A stretch of 64,000 nucleotides of DNA from Numida meleagris (lineage: Eukaryota; Chordata; Aves; Galliformes; Numididae). The stretch lies in the NCBI RefSeq assembly GCF_002078875.1, contig NC_034413.1, forward strand, positions 66,212,802 to 66,276,801. The letters run 5' to 3'. Position 1 is the stretch's first letter. Each line of letters begins with the position of its first letter. The notes beneath the pieces are model-generated. The model was not told the origin of the DNA, ran no database searches, and worked only from the letters and a program-made list of their open reading frames with translations. The position numbers and the translations under genes were made by a program. Below, in pieces: positions 1 through 14,131 of this stretch.

Positions 1-3000
1 TTACAGTTCAGGCATTCCGTTAATAACGAGGATGACATGTGAAAAATTCACTTGCATAATCGTTAGATTTCAAGATGCCTTACAAGAAGGTAGTAACAAA
101 TTTCCTTTCTGGAAAATGGGAAATGGAGTGAGGTGATTTACTGATGAAGTTAACATGCCAGCCGCTGGCAGAGCTGGGAGCGGCACAGGCTGAGCCTTCC
201 CATGACCCATCTACTGCTCTGGCAATGACAACAGGCCAACTTCAGCCGAAATCTTACCTCAAATGCTTGCATCTGTAATGCTATGTCAGATTATTATGTA
301 ATGAAGTTAACACATATATAATGTATGATGTTATATATGTAATACGTAACTCATGCATATGTTATGAATTTGTATATATGATGTGGGTTATAATTAAGGA
401 TATTTTTTGAAAGTTTAACCAAGTCCACCAACTAATTGACTGAATGAACTTAGAGGATGTGAGAGTGTTTGTGCTTCTAGTTTAATAATTTATATAACTT
501 GATTTTAATTATTTTGGCTTAATTTATTTTTTTTCTGGGGCATATCCTTTGGAAGAAAACTACTCATAAGAGCTCGTTATGTCAAAACTCTTGGCAGAGT
601 CAAAAGACTTTGTTAGCTTGTGGAGCTGGTTTAGGTGTCAGAGAAACAATATCAGAATGCAATTTCTGCTAAGTTATAGGGAAACAGCTCGCCTGGTATA
701 AATGAAATTAGAATTGGGTGAGGAAATACGGTTTCAACATAAATCAAGCAATATTTCAGGTGAAACAAAAAAACAAATGTACAGTCAGAATCTCATAATT
801 GAGTCGTGTTCAAAAATATTAAAAAGCATCAAAGTGAATAATTATTTTCTCTCGGGAGCTCCCTTCGAGCATTACTAGGACTTGTCTAATGTTAATGCAT
901 CTTTCCAGTCATCTGGATTGCTCCTTACTGCTGGAATAAACAGAGTCACTTTCATATTTTTGAAGGTTTCTCTACATTGTAAAAAGCATCATGGGAGCTT
1001 ATTAAGTTCATTAGAATGCTAACAGCAGTTCTAAGTGCTTCTTTCCTTCAAAGTTTTGTTATTTTGAGAGGAAAAAATACAGGGTATGAGCGCTACTATT
1101 GCTGTTTGCAGTTGTGGAATCTTTTGGGAAGCTTTTGAGTTTGGGGAATCTGTGTTTTCACTCACAGAGCTTCATTTTTTTTTCACATCATATGAAGAAA
1201 TATCTAGCAAGAGATAAGACACTAGCAAATAAAGTTCTAATAACAAGATACAGCTTTCAAATTTCTCAGCAGAGAAGACGTTGGGGCATCTGGTGCATCT
1301 GCCGATCTGACAAGTTGTGTTATGTACAAACAAAACATATACCTTAAAGAACTGTTTATCTGTCTTCCGTGAAGAGCACTGTCTGAAGCTGATGCTTCTT
1401 GTCTTCAGACAGTGGTAACATTGAAGAGTTAGACTGGTCCAGAGCATCATCTTGTTTTATTCAGCAGTTGGGATCCAAGATGAAAACCTGATCATGTGGA
1501 TGCACAGGAAAGCCTTCACATAGAGAAAACCTCCTGGAATCATCCTGGGTGTGGGAAGCCAGAGTAAGGCTTGAGTGACAGACGATGCACATCTGCTGAA
1601 CATGTGAAGATACTGCCTGTATCTGTATTGGCAGTCAGAATCCAGTTAGACTGATTTGAAAATATTTGACTTTGGCTGACTGCTTGGCATGTACAGGATG
1701 CCAGATAGAGGGAGTGCTTAACGTGATCTATCTAAGCAGAGAAGTAGTTCTGCAAAATGAAGATAGGTCTTTACTTGAAGGTCTTTATCAAGTTTGTGGT
1801 TTTGGATCGGATTTTTCCAAATGGTGGACGAGGACTACAAATGGTGGCAATAGATGCTACACTGTGGAACCACAGACAATTGGAAGATGGATAAAAAGGC
1901 CTGTTTAGAAGGTGAAGGAGAGAGGAAAGTCAGGAGATGCAAGGGTTACAGGGAAAATAAAGGAAGACAAGAATTCAAGTGAAAGGCTGATTGCTCGAGG
2001 GGGTCATCCATTGACAACTGAAGCAGTAGAAGAGTGGAAGCTGATTGAGGTTTTAGGGACTGCACCGAGACTAAGTTAATGCTAGCTGGAAGCAGGACTG
2101 AGCCAGATCTAGTCTGAGACTTGGAAAGAGCAACTCTGATCTGTTGTTACAGGCAGGTGCAAAGAACTTAGAAGAAAAAAAAAACGCAGCGGTGAAGCAA
2201 GGGAGCTGGTAACAAGTGAAACTCTACCACATTTGTACTGAGAGGGAGGAACCAATGCATGGTAAGGGCTTGGGGGAAAGAGTAAGGAAGAAAATACAGA
2301 TAGTGTTAGGGAGAACAGAGCCCAGGATAGGCTGGCTGGTGAGTTAGAAGGGAAGAGTAACAGAGCAGCTCTGACTTGGAAGGAGGAGAGGCGAGAGCCT
2401 GGTTTTGAAAAGTGAGATGTGGTGCTGTCAGGGTGGTAAGAATCCTCCCTTGTCCCAGTGCCTTCTGCCTGTGAAGGGCCATTAAAACTTGTAGCTGACA
2501 GGGAGGCCAAAAGGTGAGAAATATTGTTAAAATTAAGAAGGATCAGACTGACACACTGAGTACAGAGTAGTAAGAATAATCGAGGTGAGGTAAATTTAAT
2601 GGGATGGTGTTGTGATCTTATAAACTAATAATGTTGGAACTCCTCTGTTAAAAACCATTTATTAAAAGGAAAGACTAAGGTCATGGGAGGTGGATGATCT
2701 TCTAGAGTCAGTGAAGGCATGCAAGTACCTTCAGGATGTAATTCATTGCACCGAGCTCAAACATCTATTTTGGGATGAGATAGATTGCTGCCTGGAGCTG
2801 CCTCTCTTATTGGAAGCCTGGACAATTACTTGAGATTAAATATCTAATCTGTAGATGGATGAATCCTGTCCAAGCTGAGTACGCATTATAGGTACGCTCT
2901 ACCCACAATAAAGGCATCTGCAGTGTTAGGAGGTATATTGCAAGACATTTCTCACTGAAATAGGAAAGTATTAATACAGTGATGGAATGGACTGGTGAAA

Positions 3001-6000
3001 GGGTCTGAAATACTGTGAAATCTGTATGATACCAATTGCTCCTGCATAAAAATAGGTTTAGACTACAATAGTAGCAAAGAGGAAATGGAGAGTCCACCAT
3101 GAAAGGATTGAGAGTTGTCTAGTGTATAGTGCAGTAAGGACAAAGAGCAACTATGGTTATACCTGGAGGGCTCAGTGCCCCCAGTCCTGTGAGCCATAAA
3201 ATTCGAAGTTCAATATTGCTTACAGAATAAATGGCAGAAATGATGCCATTAAAATGCAAGCATCAAATTTGTAAAAGAATATGAGCAAGAAGGGTTTTTA
3301 ATGGTGAGTTCATTGAGTTTCTGCAACAAGCCTTCCAGCACGAGTAGCAGGGGAATAGAACAGAGACACAGCTTGATCAGTTCATGAAGGAGTTTTACAT
3401 TATGGTTGCTTACAATAGCAGAACATAGGATGTTGACCTCTGAGATGTTCTTCAGCTCATCCTCAATTTCTGAGCTGCTATTGCAGCTCTTGAAGAAGTT
3501 GTAGAACTCAGAAGTGACTGAGGCTCAAGAACCATCCCACCGTTTTGTGTCTGGGCACCCAGGATTTCAAGTCTTTTTTAGCAATTTCCAAGTAGTTAAT
3601 TACATGGGCTTTCTTTTTTGATTTGCTTGGGGCTTTTTATTTTTATTTGGTTTTTTTTTGGCATTGTTCCTCTTGCCAGAAGATACGAAGCAGACTAGGA
3701 TCTGCCCTGTTGTTCCTAACTAGATAGGAAATCATTCTCATCTACTCATCTTTTACATAAGTGCTTTGAGTCCTTCTTTGAGAGTTGTATTCCCAAATGG
3801 CATCAGTACTAATGTGCATATTGAATTCTGAATAGATTTTTATGACACATATATCAGAGTTTTGAAGATCAGAAGTATTTCTACTGACTGCAATTTGATG
3901 GAAAGCATACAGTGCCCCAGATAACTGTTGAATTCAGATGATGTTGCCATTACCGGTAGTAGAACAACAACAACAAAAAAAAACGTAGAGCAAAATGTTT
4001 GCTTTGTTTCATGCATATATACCAGTAGCACCGTGAGATTTAAATAGCGATGATTGTCCCCCAAAGTAAGGAGATTTCAGAAATAAAACAAATTAAAAAA
4101 AAAAAATCCTTTGGAAACCTCAAAGATAATCATTGATTGTGGCTGACTGTATAAAAATTTTTGGAACATTCATGACAGTAGATTTACAAGTCTCTGTGAT
4201 GTTGACTTGAAACAAAGCCCTGCTGATAGTGCAAAGGCTTTTATTTCTTTGTCTGCAGTATGACAGAGAACAAACTGAAGAATGCCTTCACAGGAAGACA
4301 TTTTGTTCTTTGATTTCAATTTTGATTCTCTTCAAACATGCAGCATTAGCACCTTTGTTTAGATGTTCTCAGTATGAACCGAAAACAGACGAATTCAGAG
4401 AGGCCTTGTGAAAGAAGATAGTGTCAGGTGGTAGTAAACTGGTTTGACTATTGATTCTCATTCTGGCTTTCTGGACATAGAAATGTCAGTGGACTTGAAG
4501 GACAAGTTCTTGTAGTGGAAATTAATGTAAAAAACGCAGTGTGCTAATTATTGATGGAACATGGTCTTTGGAATCATTAGTGAAAGTAGTTTCCATTTGT
4601 ATAGATAGTAAGTATTCTGGATGGACTTACATTTTACTGGGTTTGTGCCCGCCTCAGTTTTTTGATCTGTAAAATGAGGATCCCAGAAATGAGCTGTTTT
4701 TTGAGTATCTTGACTAATCTTGAGTAATAAAAATGCTTTTTATTTTTTCTTTTAGTTATGGTTTTAAAATTCCTGAAAGCAGTCATAATGATAACCATTT
4801 TAATTTCCCTTTGACTTTTAATTCAAAGCAAAATAGTCATTCAAAAGATGATAGTATATGAGGTCAATTAAGTTCCCTTTATAGTCTGCATAATTCATTT
4901 CTAAAATAGCTGAGTCAACTGTTTATAATGGCCTTTAAAGTTCTTAGTAATAAGCCAGAAATCCAGTCTTCTGAAAGGTCAGGGAGCCCAGAACATGATC
5001 TTTCTCTGAGTTTTAGCTGCTCTCGATAAATCTCTTCTCGTTTGTAATTTATTGTTTGTCCTCTTTGTGCCTCTACAGTTCCAAGTCTTCCCATGTGCTT
5101 CAAATAAAGTTGTTCTAAGTTTAGACTGTCAGCCCAAGTGTCAATGCTATGCTCTCTCTTTCTATTTTTTTTTCTTCATGAGTGAATAGGGTTCACCAAT
5201 GCAAGTTTCACGCTACGAGGAGCATTTGGTACACCAGTGCTGCAGCCCTGGTCCAGCGCAGCTCCATGTGAGACAGGGAACCAGCTCTCTGTGAAGGCAT
5301 TTCTCAGCCAACAGAGAAAAGGTTTCTCTTAGTAAGGGATTGCTCTTCGCAGTGTTTGAATCTCTGAAATTGCATTGTAGGCTGTAGTAGTTCAGTTTGG
5401 AAACGATATCCTTTATATCCCTCACAAGATAATTGGATCTGTGCTGATCCTTCTGGACACTCCTGGTCAGTGAGATTTTAAATTATCCAAATTATCCAAA
5501 TTATTATAGTAGATAGCTAACGAAGGCCGGGTTTGTTGACTGCCCTTGAAATACAAAGGAATTGTTCCATTTTGTAAACCAGAGCCTGTATAACTTCTAT
5601 GACATACATTCAAGTAATAAAGAACCCGGGACAGTTTGATTTGGTCGTATGAATCACTTGAATATCTGCAGAAGTAAACTGTCCCCACTAGATTTATCTG
5701 CAGTGATAAATAAGTGATAGGCACTATCACCTACCTATGGCTGCTAAACGTAGGATTCTGGTTTGCCAGATCTGCAGCCCGGTACGGCAAGTGTAACGTT
5801 CTGCTGTCAAAGCTGACGAGTCCTGTCAGATGCCATATTTCAGAAAACAGGAGAATCAATATGGTTCCATGCTACTGTGTTGTAGAATAACACAGGGGAG
5901 CTCTTGTTTATATCATATTTTATTTGATTTTATGTTTACCTAGCACACTAATAGCACATAAGAAATAATAAGAAAGTAATAACCACGCAGATACTATTTT

Positions 6001-7685
6001 TATTAGTATAAATAAATGCATTCAATCAGGCATAGTAGTTTCATTTATTTGAGAGACTAATATTTATTACTTTTTTTTTTTTAGTCATTTAAGGAAATAA
6101 ATAATAGTGTTTGGCTCATAATCCTCTATGAAGCACTTCTTTATTTTCATTCATTCTGGCAATTCATGGACACATTAACTAAAGTTCCATATTTAGATAA
6201 CATGAAAACAGTGGCACGAGTTGAAGTAATAGAAGCATAAAAAAAGCACAGCCTGCGAGGATAAATTTCAGTGTCCTAATCTTGATTATTTATGCTGCAA
6301 TCTAAATGCTGAACATATTTTTGTATTGAATATATTCGTAAGTTGCCTGTGGGATTTTTTTTTTTTTTAATATGAAGTTACTGGGGAAAGAAAATACTCC
6401 GTGACTATAATTTTCTTGCTCTGCTGCTGACACAAACAGCTACAAAAACTTTAAAACTATGTTATTTTATCAGAACACATTTAAGCAATGAAACACAATG
6501 GGTGGTGTTGTTATGGTGAGGTAATCACCCCCTGAGGTGTACTGAGACACAGCGTGGCTGATTACCTCTAATCCTGTTGGGATGTAATTATTTCATGGTA
6601 ACAGTGTTCTTGGAACTGCCTTATTGCCGTTATCAATTTTTTTTTTTGCTTTATATCTAAACACATTAAACAATGACTTTGTCAACTTTGAGGTCTGTGG
6701 AGATTAACCTGTCTTTTCACAAAGTTTAATTGGCAGCTGAAATACTTTTTCAAGTCTAGTTTCAATTTCCTCCTAAGATTCCAGTGCGACTGCAAGAAGA
6801 ACAGTAGAAGACTTTGATCCCTCTGAATGAAGCTGCAAAGCTGAAAGAGTTTTATAAAATGGATTAAAATTAGAAAAGGAGTCTGGTTGGCTATCAGGAA
6901 TTCCAAGAAAATTAAGAGTAGGTTTGCACTGAAGTCATGCGGTCTTTAAGCCTCCTGTTTTCATACTGGATAGGACATATGAATGACTCTAACTATGGAA
7001 GCTGACCAAGAAAGGCAGCTCCTTACAAGGTCTTGTTGGATTCCAGAGAAAATGTAGATCCATTAAGATTGGTTTATATTGCTGCTTTGGTGGATTTTGC
7101 AGTCTGAAATGAGCTTCTTGCCACTGGAGCAGCCAACATGGATTTACAAGGCCAGATGAAAGATAGCTTGTGTGTCTAGAACGCAAGGTTGGCATGCCAT
7201 TGACTTCTGCTTACGTCAAAACTTGTTAGGTTTTTAAATGTGGTTGCTTGATCAAAATCTATGATGTCCAAGATTTTCCACTTACCTTTGTATCTATCTA
7301 CAAGCTCAGCATGTTGACATAGAGACTGAAGGTGCAAGGGCCTGGGGAAACATTACAGTCTGAATGCTCACAGCCAGTTCTGCAGTATTTATTTTTTTTC
7401 TGGTTCATGAAGGCAATTCCGTTCTCTTGGCCAAACTGAAAGGAAGCTGTGCAGAGGGTATTTAAAGACCATTTCCCTAACTTTTAACTGGGAGAAGTGG
7501 CACATTAACAATTCAGAGTAAAACTTGCATTTCTCTTGCTGTCTTCAGTCTTCATCTATCTTCAGTTCAAGGAATATTTGATGTTTTGTCTAATTTATGT
7601 GGCCAGAGGGTATGCTTAGACCACAGGGTAGATGTGTGCTGCAACATGTTTCACAGATCTACTCTCTTACTTGTATACTTTGAAG
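1..7685. other. Gene-free AT-rich sequence
   Basis: No exon-like structure, RNA gene or recognised repeat family was found. It includes a purine-biased stretch at about 1890-2520 and a 10-bp inverted repeat at 6518-6568. Frames are short and lack family signatures. Confidence 0.6.
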
Positions 7686-7701
7686 TATATATATATATAT
7701 A
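7686..7701. repeat. Short AT dinucleotide repeat
   Basis: Eight AT units, flanked on both sides by copies of CTTGTATACTTTG, which suggests a small local duplication. Confidence 0.85.
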
Positions 7702-10700
7702 CTTGTATACTTTGTATGCCATGGCTTGCCTACAGTATGTGTGCCTGGCTGTCCTGCCCGCAGAATTTAAGGCATGTGAAGAGGGGAGCTCTAACCCAAG
7801 CCTTTAGTGAAGAGCTGGAAGCATTCCCTGTCCTACGTCTCGCTCAAAGCCATTACAACTGTGAAGTCACTCTTGATAGTTTCAGAAAAATGGATCTAGG
7901 AGTTAAAATGGATTGAGTTGAATTTTACATTTGGGGGTAACAGTGAGAAGACAGAATTTTGTCAGTGGATAAAGGCATACTGTGAAATCACCACAGTTTG
8001 AAGCTACTGAGTCCTTCCTGGAGACAAAGAATTATTCCGCTAAATCCCCTAAAAGCAAGGCAAAATAGAGAATTGAAGCATCCCATTGGAGCAGAAGAGA
8101 CTGTAGAATGGAACAGAAAGATCCTGAAGTAAAACCAAAATCACTAGAAAAAGTTGTGGGGGTAAAGCTTAAAGAAAGATTCATGCCTTTTGATGCATAA
8201 GTTCATGAAAGAGAGACTCCAGGCAAACAGAGAAGTTTGAATCAGTGTATATACACTATGTCCAAGGCAGAGTAGCATCTTTTTGCAGCATGGCAACAAA
8301 AATTCAGATGTTTTATTTTTAGTTATAATTAGAAATGATCTTATTATGAAGAAAGGACAAGCAGGATGTAATTCTTTCTGGACCTCTGACCATTCCACAA
8401 ATCACATTCTCCTCCAGGCTTTCTCAGCAAAACATCTCTGTTTTCTATGAAATGGCATACTCAAAACTGAGCTGCATTCATTCATTTTCTAAAGTAGGGC
8501 TTGTTTGCACTCTGTTTGGAATAGATTTCTGTCTAATTATACTAATGCACGTTCAGTCTTAATCTAATAATCTGATCTGGACTACTGAGTGCTAACAGAG
8601 CTGTTACCTATCATGGATGAGATTATTTTAGTGAAGGTGATGATTTCCAAAGGGAATCAACAAGATTTTTGAGTATGTATATGAATAATAAATTAAGTTA
8701 CAGATAGCACATTTTAGTAACGAGGAGGTAAAATGATAATTGAGTGGCTCAAAACTACTGTGATTTAAAGTAGATTTTAATTGAGAGAGATATGCAAGGT
8801 ACGTGACCACTGAGCAAGTTAACAATGTTGAACTAAGAGAACAGAATACTCTTCAAAATTATTTTTGCAAGAGAGGAAGTGTCAGCTCAAATAAACTCAA
8901 CTCAAGTTCCATCTGGTAGGTTACATTCTGCCTATAGGATAAACTCTTTGGAGTTTATCAGTGGTATTATTTTTTTAGTTCTTACATGCAACTTTTATGT
9001 AGAGTTGTTGAAATACAGATCTGTGTCTTTGCAAATGGAACTTAAAACATATTCTAGCCTTTACAGATAAAAGCGATTTTCATGATAAAATCAAATATGA
9101 ATGATTCAAAGGAATGTGTATCAAGTCTGGAGTCATGACCCTTGATGCTAATAATAGGATTTTTGCAGTTGAAAATGTTGATATTTTGTTTTGGAGATGG
9201 TTTTTGCTTTTATCAGCAAGATAGTGGGTCTTCTATGACTGAATTTCAGAATTCAGCTTTGATCTGGGAAAGTTTTCTTTGAGATATGACCTTAATCTAA
9301 TATTTGAATTTTACATTCATTGGTTTGATTTACTAAAGATAGACTGATGCCATCTGAATGATGATTGTGCCTACGCAGATAAAGAAGAAAAAGGTACTAA
9401 AAAGTTCTCTTTTCTTCAGAAATGATGAACACAAACATTTAAATGCACAAGATGAAGAGTTACCCTTTCCACAGGCTCCCAGCACTGGAGTTTGGGATTT
9501 TGCTGGCCATGCCATAATGTCGTTTATGTGGCTATAAGAGCTCGGAATTTCTTCTTAAAAAATAGAAATAATTATCAGTTTTACCAGAGATTAGAGTAGA
9601 TGCTTATTTATGAGGTACATGGTGGTACATGTGCATCAGCAGAGGAAGGAGGTGAGCTGGGAGGAGATGCTAGACTTGGTGTGATTGCCTGCCCTTAGAT
9701 GTAGCAACAGTGATCTTCACTGTAGGCCAGCTTTCAGTGAGTAATAGGTCCCCTGGAGAATTCACGTCCTTTCCTACCTGTAATCCATTTTTTCCCCCAC
9801 CTTTGGCTTCCTGATCCATATGGCAGGCATGCTGTGTTTCTCATCCTATGAAAATTTTAGCCACGCAAGAGAAATAGACTATTATTCTGAGAGTGTGAAC
9901 TGGAGGCAAAGGGTGGATTAGAAAGGCACAGCTTTGCATATATGCCTTATACATTTTTTACTAAGTCACTGTAATGACTGGCAGCCAACCAATTTGATGC
10001 AGCTAGCTTGCATTCAGAAAAATCGTGATCTTTGCAAACGGTCACCACTGGATCTGTATCTTGACAAGCAGACCTGGCTGATGTCTAAATGGGCTTAGTG
10101 CTATTGCTGGGTGGAGCACATGACACAAGCTGATATCAAAGTGGTCTTCGGGATAGATAAGTAGTCAAGGCAAGTGTAATTGTGAGCTGGCTGACTTAAA
10201 TCTGAGTCCTGAATGTCCTTTATTTATTTCACAGAAATTTTGTAAAGGACCCCATTCAAGTATAATGGGTTCGTTGAGTTGGTGATTGGTTTTAGTTTAT
10301 TCATAAATTATTTACCTCTTCTCACTGTCATTCTCTTTCTTCAAAACAAAAATCCATCATTCAGAAGGTGGGCACTGTGGTCTGTGCTGGCTGTTGCCTT
10401 CCCAGGGACCTGGCAATGCCAGTGTTTTGTTACTTACGCTATTACAAAGAGCAGTTCACAGAAGAGGGGCTGAGTCAAAAAATGAACATCTGTGCTCCAA
10501 ACAATGATTGCAAAAGTGTTTTTGATCTCTAACTTTACAGCATATGGCTACATTCATATGGAAATAAGAAATAAAATATGTTTTATTTCTGTTCCTTCTT
10601 GGACTGGGATAGAAACTTAAACCGGGAAGCTAGAGCTGCATTGCCTGCTTTGGAGGCTGAACCAGGTGCTTTTTCCTGTTAGCAGCAATCCAGCCCCACC

Positions 10701-12444
10701 TAAATGGACAAAATGATGAAAATATCCTTTCATTTATATTCAGCTGAATTCCTTGTGTTTTTTTCTTTCCTGTGGTACTGTAATTTTTCTTCTGCTAATG
10801 CTATTTGCAAACTTTTTCTTCTTGTTGAAAATGTGATGCAGCAGTTGCAGAGGCTCTGTAGATTTGTTAGCTGTAAGCAGGGCTCTGGATCGTCCTGACG
10901 TCATCTCACCTCCTGCCTTATATTACTTTGAATGCCTGCGTTGTTTTGAATTGTCTCAAGTAAGGGAAGCTGCGCTCCAAATATCTGGGGCAATTCTAAA
11001 AATATCTTCTTTTTAGAAGTGCTTTGAAAATGCGGGCAGTTGAAGGTGTGGTAGCTGACAATATGTATATTGTTGTCTTTTACAATAATGATAGCTGAAA
11101 ATATCACTGCCATTACATAGCACATTTGATGCTGCTTGTGTAATGCCCTTAAGCATCCTTTCCTGATAAACAAAACTGCAAATTACTGGACCTGGGTAAT
11201 CTTCCCTCAGCAGCTTGATATTTGGGTTTTTAATTGTCAAACCAATTACCGGGGCTTTCTGGTAGAGATGCTATTATTGCTTTGTGCTTAGCCAGGGAAA
11301 AAAAATGCTAGCAATCTTCCAGGAAATCATATTTTGAAAAACGTGAATCTAAAAGAAAATATTTATAAGTCAGGGAAAAATGTAAAAATAGTGTATTTTA
11401 TTTGGGAACTCTTGTATACTTGAGTCATAACAGGATTAGTTTTGTTGTTCATTTCTGGAAATCTCAGCTAACATAGGGAATACAAATTGATAATAGAACA
11501 CTGTGTGGGAACTCTTAAAATCGGGAAAATCATTCTTGAATTTCTTATAAACAAGGTCAATATGGGTTTATGTCGTGTCAGTGTGAGGTATTTGTAATGT
11601 GCTGTGAGGTCTTTTAGCACACGTTCTCTTGTGCTTAAGCTCTGATTCGTAAGGCCACGTGCTGTTTTAAAGAGTCACTGGAAACATGAGAATTTACGCT
11701 GGTAGCAAAGAAGTGCCTCCAATCACGAATCTAACCTCTCCAAGAGACTGGAAGGACAGGGACACCGAAGGGCTTGGGGAATGTGAGACAGTTATTTAAA
11801 TCAGAGCTATGTGGCATGTTTTTTTTTGTTTAATTGTTTTTTTACCCCATGAATTTTTAAGAACTTCAGAGGCCTCTGGAAAGTCTTTTTGTATTGTCCT
11901 GTGTCTGAAGAGGGAACTTATATTCTTCCTATGTTTGCTTTTCTGTTAAGGCATGTAGAAATATATTCTTTATCAATAGGTGTTGTCAAATAGTATATAC
12001 AGAAAAGTAATGAGATGTATTCCCTTGCAATGAATTGTTTAGTGTGAATAATTGTGTCTGTCTAATAATGTGCATTCAAGATAGAGAATTAATAATGAGA
12101 ATCACAGTTGGAAGCATCGTAATGGATTCTAGCCGTGGATTGGACTGTTAGGGTTTTTTGGGAGGAGAACTATAATACTCCCTGGTACAGATATGTGCAT
12201 GGAGAGTATGATAAGTACTTGCATGGCCTTTGGGAACACTATGTGACTGTGACTATGTGAGTACACATCTCTGAAGTAATAGGCATCTTATTTGGAAAAT
12301 GTAGGAATATATATATTCACCGAGCAATATATTTGCCTCTATTTACCTATACAAGACTGTTTTGCAAAATTAGACTTCTTCCCTATCTACTTTGCGTACA
12401 TTTTTTGGCCTCAAGGGTGGTTTTTTTTTAGACACACAAAGAAG
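7702..12444. other. Gene-free AT-rich sequence
   Basis: Unique-looking sequence without recognised exons or repeats up to the mariner relic. Confidence 0.6.
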
Positions 12445-12864
12445 TTTCCATGTCACTTTAACAGGAAAAAAATGGCACCCATTGATATTCACTGACGCTT
12501 GATGAATGTTGATGGCGACCAGCCAGTGGATGTCAGCACAGTGAGGCGGTGGGTGGTATGTTTCAGCAGTGGCAACAGCGACGTGAGAGACAAGACGCTT
12601 TCTGGCTGGTCGTGCACATGGTTTCACACCACAAAATGTCTGTGGGTGCCATTTTTTCTGCAAGGAGGAATTCAGTGACACACCTCTGCTTCATATGTAC
12701 TTCCATGTCAGACCGCCCCTCTGCTGCCGTCTGTCACATGGCAACAAATTGTGATGGAATATTGGTGGGAAAGTTCAGCCTCTACTGCTGTACCGCCAGC
12801 ATCCACCTGTGATGTCATGGGCCAACATCATAAAATAGGAGGCACTACTTTTGGAGCAGCCCAA
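12445..12864 (+). mobile_element. Internally deleted mariner element (Galluhop/Mariner1-like)
   Basis: The left part encodes a mariner transposase N-terminal segment (12500-12610) containing QPVDVSTVRRWVVCFSSG and VRDKTLSGW, the helix-turn-helix region of mariner transposases. The sequence then jumps to the 3' end: 'tgggccaacatcataaaata' followed by GGAGGCACTACTTTTGGAGC, which matches my memory of the terminal inverted repeat of the chicken mariner family. The catalytic DD-D part is missing. The complementary left terminal repeat is not visible, so that end is lost or decayed. The element cannot move by itself. Confidence 0.7.
12472..12612 (+). pseudogene. Mariner transposase N-terminal fragment, broken
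   Basis: A short frame starts at ATGGCACCC (12472) and soon meets a TGA, then continues in frame as LMNVDGDQPVDVSTVRRW and onward to the deletion junction near 12612. In mariner transposases this segment carries the second helix-turn-helix and the linker before the catalytic core. The early stop and the missing catalytic domain make it a relic. Confidence 0.65.
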
Positions 12865-13815
12865 GTGTATACATGTGTACGATCCCTATTTTTTATATCT
12901 ATATGTTAATCTGTGCATGTTTGTATTTGTTAACTAAGGAGTATGCACTCATAGGCACAAACAATGTTGTTCATAAATAATTAATAGTCAAATTCTGCCT
13001 ATTTAGATACTTCACATGAACATTTTAAATTAACAAGGTGATTGTATCTTTATTGATAAATCACTATGCTTTCCTGCCGATAGCTATCTCCTGAGCTATT
13101 TTATTTATGAGTTCCTTTATCAGCTATTTGCCAGCTGAAGCCTTCTGCAGAGATGCTGATGTGGTCCGGGTGACCTGCGGGCCGTACACTTAAGTGGTTT
13201 TTTTGCAAAATAGTACTCGTTTAACTGGAAAAAAAAAAGAAAAAAAAAGAAAGTTTTTTTATTGTTGTTTCAGTTTTATTGAGGTCATTTTCGTGTTAAT
13301 TTGCCAGCAGGGAGATGGAGAAGATCCTGCAGTTGGTAGGAAGGTTCTGGGATGAAATACAGAGGAAATAGGCACATGGAGGTTTGGAAACCCATACAAG
13401 TAAGAATAAATGTTAGAAAAGTAGAAAATTTAACACTAACTGATCCCAGATACTGAAGTGGCAGAGTTCTGTGTATATTTGTAGTGTTACTAGTAGGATG
13501 TCATGCTTTTTTTTTAATGCCCATTTGGTGAAATGTAATTAGGCAATGATACGATGTAGATAGAGAATGTATGGCTGAATATTATTTTTAGTCTCATTGG
13601 AGTTCAAGAGCAGCTTGCAAACTCATTAGCTTTAAATCCCTAAGTGTGAATAATTTCTGTATGAAAAAAGAAACCCAGTAGGTGGAAAAGATATTGCTGG
13701 AGAAATCCACCCAGAATGGAGGCAGCTTCTTCACAGGAATGCCCTAGTGGTCAGACTCATTGTGAATATTGTCCTGTGAAAGTATTGCAAAATCCTGGAA
13801 ACTGTACGAAACTCT
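12865..13815. other. Gene-free sequence between mariner relic and microsatellite
   Basis: Unique AT-rich DNA with an A-rich tract near 13230-13255; nothing else recognised. Confidence 0.6.
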
Positions 13816-13859
13816 TGTCTATCTATATACCTATCTACCTACCTACCTATCTATCTATC
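13816..13859. repeat. CTAT/CTAC microsatellite, left arm
   Basis: About ten imperfect tetranucleotide units mixing CTAT and CTAC run up to the first base of the CR1. Confidence 0.9.
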
Positions 13860-14131
13860 AACAAGGGGGAATGGTTTTAAACTAAGTCAGATAAGGGGAG
13901 ATTTAGGTTAGATATTAGGAGGAAGCTTTTCACTCAGAGGGTGGTGACGCGCTGGAATGTGTTGCCCAGAGAGGTTGTGGATGCCCCGTCCCTGGAGGCA
14001 TTCAAGGCCAGGCTGGACATGGCTCTGGGCAGCCTGGTCTAGTGGTTGGTGACCCTGCACTCAGCAGGGGGGTTGAAACTACGTGATCATTATGGTTCTT
14101 TTCAACCCAGGCCATTCTGTGATTCTATGAT
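13860..14131 (+). mobile_element. CR1 LINE 3' fragment inside a tetranucleotide repeat
   Basis: CR1 blocks run from 'acaagggggaatggttttaa' through 'gtggtgacgcgctggaatgt', 'ggccaggctggacatggctc' and 'ccattctgtgattctatgat'. Both flanks are CTAC/CTAT tetranucleotide repeat (13816-13859 and 14131-14234), so the element lies within a microsatellite or seeded one. The piece is about 270 bases. Confidence 0.95.
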
